Source: Vesta saturnalis
Taxonomy: Eukaryota; Arthropoda; Insecta; Coleoptera; Lampyridae
DNA length: 64,000 nt
NCBI GenBank assembly: GCA_036346205.1
Contig: JARFJB010002087.1
Span: 7,681,501 to 7,745,500 of the forward strand
Direction of reading: 5' to 3'
The position numbers were made by a program, and so were the translations under genes. Positions 58,094 through 64,000 of this stretch are shown piece by piece. Under the pieces are notes generated by a model. The model was not told the DNA's origin, made no database searches, and saw only the letters and a program-made list of their open reading frames with translations. Position 1 is the first letter of the stretch; each line of letters begins with the position of its first letter.

Positions 58094-60020
58094 ATGGAAG
58101 AAGAAGTTATAAAAGATGTGACCAATCCGTTGACACGTGTGTACGGTACTTGGTATTTCAAAGAGCAGCGTAATCAAAATCAGAAAAGAAGGCAAAGAAG
58201 TTCGGAATGGCAATGGAGAGTGTTCTTCCCCCGCGAACAAACGCATACGAAAATATTCAAAACCGGAAGTGTAGGGTGGTATGCAAGATTTCTAGAGAAG
58301 ACATTAACAATTATTTCAAAATCCATAATTTTCATCCAACAATCTACGACAACCGTTGTGTTTTAACTGATACAGCAGATTTCTTATATTCGACAAATAA
58401 CTCAGTATCAAGAAGAAAAAAGGGCAATTGTTTATATTTATGAGACCTACATAAACTTCACTACACCATACTCTTGGACATATAGCACATCTGGGGTAGT
58501 TCATGGTTGCAACGGTCGTCATTACCTGTATTTTGTTTACAACAACATGTAACTATCAAACCTATAATTTAAAGTAATATTCTGAATACTAATATACAAC
58601 GCTTCTTCATCGATAATGAACCAAATATATTTTCGTTCAGTATCGATATTTAATAACATTTAAATAGAAATAAAACACAAAGATATTGTTTTTATTGTAC
58701 AGATAAAGAATCTTACTTGTAACTTCTTTGAAGGATAATGACGTAATTGAGGCGTTCCTGTGCTGGTGGTCGTAGGCCTCCCTTGGGGTATTTTGTTACT
58801 TTTTTAGTGAAGCGAACCTCTGGCGCCTTATTTTCTTTGTTTCTCCCAATATATTCCTTTGAGCTTTGTTATGGAATAATACGATTCCACCTTCCTTTCC
58901 AACAATTTATTAATTGCTGGATATATTGATAGCTTATAAATATCACTTTAATTGTTTTATTTGAACTACAACTAGCGTGCTGCAACGAACAGCAGGCATC
59001 TACAAACGGCAACGCTTCTACTTTGAACATCAATCCTTTCGAGTTATTGTTCTTTATATACTAATTTCTTACACTAGATCGATGGTTTCTATTTATTTTT
59101 ATCGTTCAGTATTTAAACAAAATCTTGGAGTACTTTCATACAAACGTGATTTTTAATTATTGTGTAACCTTTAACGCGATTTTAAATTATTGCGTAATCT
59201 TTTTTATTATCACCAACTTGACACTACTTCATTTGATTATTTGCTTTAGCCTTTTATTATCTTAATAAGGAAGGTAATTTCACTTCTTCCTAATTATACA
59301 CTAAATATTATCTCAATATTAATTACATTTACCTGCAAATAACCAACAACCATTTCTTTACCTAGAAAAATAATAATACAACTATCTAATGTCATATAGC
59401 TTCGTGCGAAATTCGAAATTTTGTAAGGCTCCCGTTATATGAATGGTTTCATTCTGAACGCTTTGTTAATCTATAAATCAGACTGGTTGCCTGGTAATTA
59501 CCAGAACGATATGAGTAGCGAAAATCATTTAAAGTGGTTGCGAGAAAAACTAATACATAATTTATCTGCAAATAGTGTAGTTGTAGATAATGCTTCCTCT
59601 TGAAAAAATATAACTCTTGCAAACCCAAGGAGAGAGGTGCAGCAGTAGTTAAATGAACAAAACATCTGGTTTAACCATTCTTTGACCAAAGTAGAGTTGT
59701 ATGAAATAATAAGACGGCATAAACCACATGTAAAGCACTACGCTTCCGATACATTACTAGCCTCGTACGGTCATTCTGTTTCAAGATTATCACTATATCA
59801 CCCAGAATTAAACCCAATTGAGAAAATGTGGGTTATCGTCAGGAACTGGGTAGCAGATAAGAATGTAACTTTTAAATTAGGAAATGTGAAGCAATTAGTA
59901 ATCTCTAAGTTTAATGAAAATTATGAACAAACCGCAAAAAAACTTTTTGACTTTAGACATTACAGCACAGCTTTTTATTATCAACATAGACGACAGCGGC
60001 AGCGATATAAGTGACAGTAA
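58094..60020 (+). pseudogene. Tc1-like DDE transposase split by an insertion
   Basis: The N-terminal part 58094-58540 includes ICREDINNYF-like and TDTADFLYSTNN segments and ends KRAIVYIYETYINFTTPYSW and a GVVHGCNGRHYLYFVYNN run; the first catalytic Asp of the usual (M/Y)DETY motif appears replaced by Tyr. The C-terminal part resumes at 59440 with NGFILNALLIYKSDWLPGNY, then SANSVVVDNASS (second Asp) and LYHPELNPIEKMWVIVRNWV (third acidic position context). A stop follows DNASS. Between the parts lies about 0.9 kb of unrelated LTR-like sequence. Confidence 0.8.
58541..59437 (+). repeat. LTR-like insertion in the DDE gene
   Basis: About 0.9 kb without coding sequence, starting TGTAACTATCAAACC and ending near CCCGTTATA. 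It contains AATAAAAC. It matches 23425-24175 plus 25963-26030 in the palindrome. The flanking transposase codons join cleanly when it is removed (YNN / NGFIL), with ATG at both junctions as a possible short target duplication. Confidence 0.6.
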
Positions 60021-60029
60021 AGACAGTGA

Positions 60030-60600
60030 ATGTGATACCGAGGATTAATTTGTTTTTAATTGTATTCATTTTACCATTTATAATATTTCAAAAATTATAA
60101 GAAAAAAAACTCTGTTTACAAAAATTATATTAATTGTATTTATTTGTTTTATACTTGACAAATTTATTTATATTAATCTAATAACGAACCGTCGTATTTA
60201 CATTTATTAATAAAAAGTTTAAATAAAAAAAATCTTTATTGAAAGAAACCATTATAATTTTATTTAAATATCTAGGTACTGCACTGGCATTGCCCTTAAT
60301 TATTTTTCGTATTATCTATTTCTTTTCTCTTCCATTCGAAGAACAAGAGTAGAAATCTTTAGAACGCCCCCTGGAAGTACCTGTCACCATTGAGGACGTC
60401 CCTTGCGGCATTTTCAACTTTCGATTTCTTTTCGTTACGTTAAAAGTGCACATAATGATAATTCCGCTTTTATAAATGTTGAACCCAACTATTATGATTG
60501 GCAGTCGTGTTTTTACACGACACGAACTCTAGAAAACAGTAGTTCAGCTTCGAAAATTATGTTACAGAGCGGAAGAAACGCGATCAAACTAAGCATGCAT
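60030..60600. other. Non-coding interval, nothing recognised
   Basis: AT-rich tail of the transposase region; the open frame 60403-60603 is unrecognised. Confidence 0.4.
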
Positions 60601-61237
60601 TAAAATTTATAGGAAATATTTTTAATAAACTCGTTCATCTTCTGCAAATACTAAGAATTTCACTTTAGAGCAGTATTTCAGTATTGCTGAGATTTAGGTC
60701 TTGTAATTGACAGTCTTCCTATATTTTTTCTACCAACACTACTGTTTTATTTAGAATCAATCTGAATAAACCCTTGACATTCTGAATTTGTCTTATTTTT
60801 CACGTCAATTTACAGTCTGTTCTCCATATTTTATTTTATTTTAAGAAGTAGTAAACCTATAAGTTATCAAAATACATTACACGATAGAGAACTAAACATT
60901 TCACAACTGAAAAATTTGGAATTTACTTTGCACACCTTAATATTATCAATATTTAAAATTACTGAAATTACCCAAAACGTGCTTTAGGTAAATATTTTAA
61001 TTTAAATATCTTAACAAAATGAATTGATATTAAATACACATTTATATATTTCATTAAATAAACATGTAACTATAAACAGTACGACGGAAATACAATTTCA
61101 TTATCAAAAGAAGTAATTGCCCTCATCCATGCACTGTTAAATCGTAAAGAAAAATTAACACGTTTTTTAATAAATATAAATCGCCGATGTGTGGTAATAT
61201 TAAGGACAATGTTTAATAATTGTATATTTGAAATCAT

Positions 61238-61320
61238 CTTATCCGTTTTGCAAACATTCATATTTGTGTAAACATGTGAATTGAAAGTTCTCATTTTAGT
61301 CATGTGAAAGCTTTATATAG
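61238..61320 (+). promoter_or_regulatory. Promoter of cecropin-like copy I
   Basis: CTTATC (GATA motif, 61238-61243) and TATATAG (61314-61320), the latter about 71 bp before ATG as in copies A and B. I see no convincing κB site beside the GATA motif. Confidence 0.45.
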
Positions 61321-61390
61321 CCTGAAATATTATCTGAAGTACATTAACGTATAACTACTTGCTTACAGTAACACTTCGCATACTTTGAAA

Positions 61391-61625
61391 ATGAAATTTT
61401 CTTTAATTTTTGTTTTTGTACTATTATTTTTAAGCGCAATCTTCCACAATACAGAAGGACGATGGAAAGGAGGGAAGAAAGTTGTAAGTACTTTATTTTA
61501 AAAATAATACGTTATTTAAAATTATTTTATCTTAGGAAAAGGTTGTTAAAAATATTCGTAATGCTGCAGAAAGAGCGTTGCCCATTATTCAAGGATACGC
61601 ACCAATCCTGGGGAAAAAATATTAA
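61391..61625 (+). CDS. Cecropin-like peptide precursor (copy I)
   Basis: Exon 1 is 61391-61483 and exon 2 is 61536-61625, with a 52 bp intron (GTAAGT...TTAG). The precursor is 60 residues, beginning MKFSLIFVFVLLFLSAIFHN; predicted mature start RWKGGKKV (the second Trp of the other copies is Gly), then EKVVKNIRNAAERALPII. The C-terminus is shortened and ends LGKKY, so a Tyr follows the Gly-Lys-Lys and the amidation signal would not be terminal unless trimmed. NIR and AAERALP are closer to classical cecropins than copies A-D. It is paired by inverted duplication with relic E and followed about 1 kb later by a hexamer array. Confidence 0.85.
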
Positions 61626-61629
61626 TCTC

Positions 61630-62595
61630 TGACTTAAACATTTATTTGTGATTATAATTTGTTTCTTATTTTTATAGTAAATATTAAAACCAAATTAATT
61701 TATATTTTTCAATCCTGGTACCTGTTTCTTACAACAGGCACTAAAAATCAAAACAATCCCATATACTGTAAACGATACTATATTAATACAATATGTACAC
61801 AAAGGAATTCTTTACTAAAAGTGAAACTTATAAATGCAGAATAGTCCGAGATACATGAAACCTCCGTTAGTTCTAGAGCTTATCACAATATATTTATGTT
61901 ATCATGCCTTGTTGGACGAAGAGCGTAATATTCAAGTATTATCGAAACGCACTAACAAAAAAGTGATCTACTGAAGCTAATGGACATCACCATTAAAAGA
62001 GTTGTGAGCATCGACAACCGGGCATTATCAGTTCAACCTGGAATCCAATTATGGGGATATTTTAAGACTAGTTTTAAATACACGAAAATATGTGTTTAGT
62101 CTCTAAAATATAAAGAAATTTAAGAAATAGGAATAGAACGTCAGAAAACAATAGTTGTGAAAAGCACTCATGGGCAAAAAATTCGACATCAGCTTCTGAC
62201 TTATTTTCTGTTCAAACTTAAATTAATGATATTTTTGTGAACATATATACAAAATCCAATAAACAGAAATTTGCAACAAAATTATAAAACCTAACACAGT
62301 ACAAAACAAAAAAAAGCCAGTCCGTCTTCCCTATGTGCACGTGAATTACCTTTTCATTAGCAAATACATGGGATAAAGAGACAATCAGTCACATAACGTC
62401 TATTTCTAATTTTCCGATACTTCATACTTTCTTCTATACTAAATATGCAAAAAAGTAACTCTTGTATCTTACTTTATATCCGATATTCAACATTTCTAAA
62501 AATTTTCGGTTTTATAACTTTTTGATTTTGAAAATGTAACAAATACTATAAGCCAACATGACAAGAATTTTCTTCTTTGCTTAATATAAAAGACA
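61630..62595. other. AT-rich interval, nothing recognised
   Basis: 3' flank of copy I; no further gene recognised. Confidence 0.4.
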
Positions 62596-62599
62596 CATA

Positions 62600-64000
<1,401 letters not shown>

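Overview
This is an AT-rich, intron-containing insect genomic window, most plausibly from a beetle. The evidence is a set of cecropin-type antimicrobial peptide genes with 47-52 bp introns, insect κB/GATA promoter elements, and dense insect transposons: Ty1/copia with an initiator-tRNA-Met half-molecule primer site, mariner and DUF4817/DDE_3 Tc1-mariner relatives, hAT, Mutator-like and Penelope. The beetle assignment is inference from the peptide type and repeat content. No bacterial-style operon, CRISPR array, rRNA or tRNA gene was seen.

The host genes are a cluster of ten cecropin-like loci spread over about 56 kb. Six look intact: 5639-5874(-), 17044-17280(-), 22165-22405(+), 28624-28865(-), 53876-54114(+), 61391-61625(+). 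Four are relics: 19407-19502(-), 42455-42650(-), 49420-49648(-), 52878-53082(+). Each intact gene has a 31-codon first exon (a secretory signal of about 23 residues plus the amphipathic mature N-terminus, typically RWKGWKKL), a tiny phase-0 intron, and a 29-31 residue second exon that usually ends Gly-Lys-Lys, a likely C-terminal amidation signal. Several share a TATA box about 70 bp and an adjacent κB-GATA module about 190-200 bp upstream of ATG, as expected for Rel/GATA control of immune genes.

Layout. 1-5 kb: hexamer repeats, an unrecognised broken coding region, a hAT relic. 5.1-11.9 kb: duplicated block A with one cecropin, interrupted by a copia element with LTRs and a CATTA target duplication. 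12.6-15.8 kb: Mutator-like and Tc1-mariner-type relics. 16.1-19.4 kb: block B, a direct duplicate of block A without copia, then a lone cecropin exon 2. 20.3-30.7 kb: a palindrome with arms of about 5 kb and a 73 bp spacer, with a cecropin in each arm. 31.7-40.4 kb: more DDE transposons, one nested insertion, and an element of about 3 kb with short TIRs and subterminal repeats. 41.6-52.4 kb: a Penelope fragment, two cecropin relics, a hexamer array and further DDE elements, one inserted in another with a 4-bp TATA target duplication. 52.7-54.1 kb: a cecropin relic and a diverged cecropin. 54.4-60.0 kb: a hexamer array, a mariner relic, a minisatellite built on TGAGTCA/TGACGTCA palindromes, and a split DDE transposase. 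60.6-64 kb: the last cecropin and a long hexamer array.

Taken together this is an innate-immunity peptide family that expanded by direct and inverted segmental duplication in a transposon-rich region, with birth and death of copies visible. Everything rests on reading the sequence by eye. Boundaries of relics and repeats are approximate, and no alignment or database search was run.
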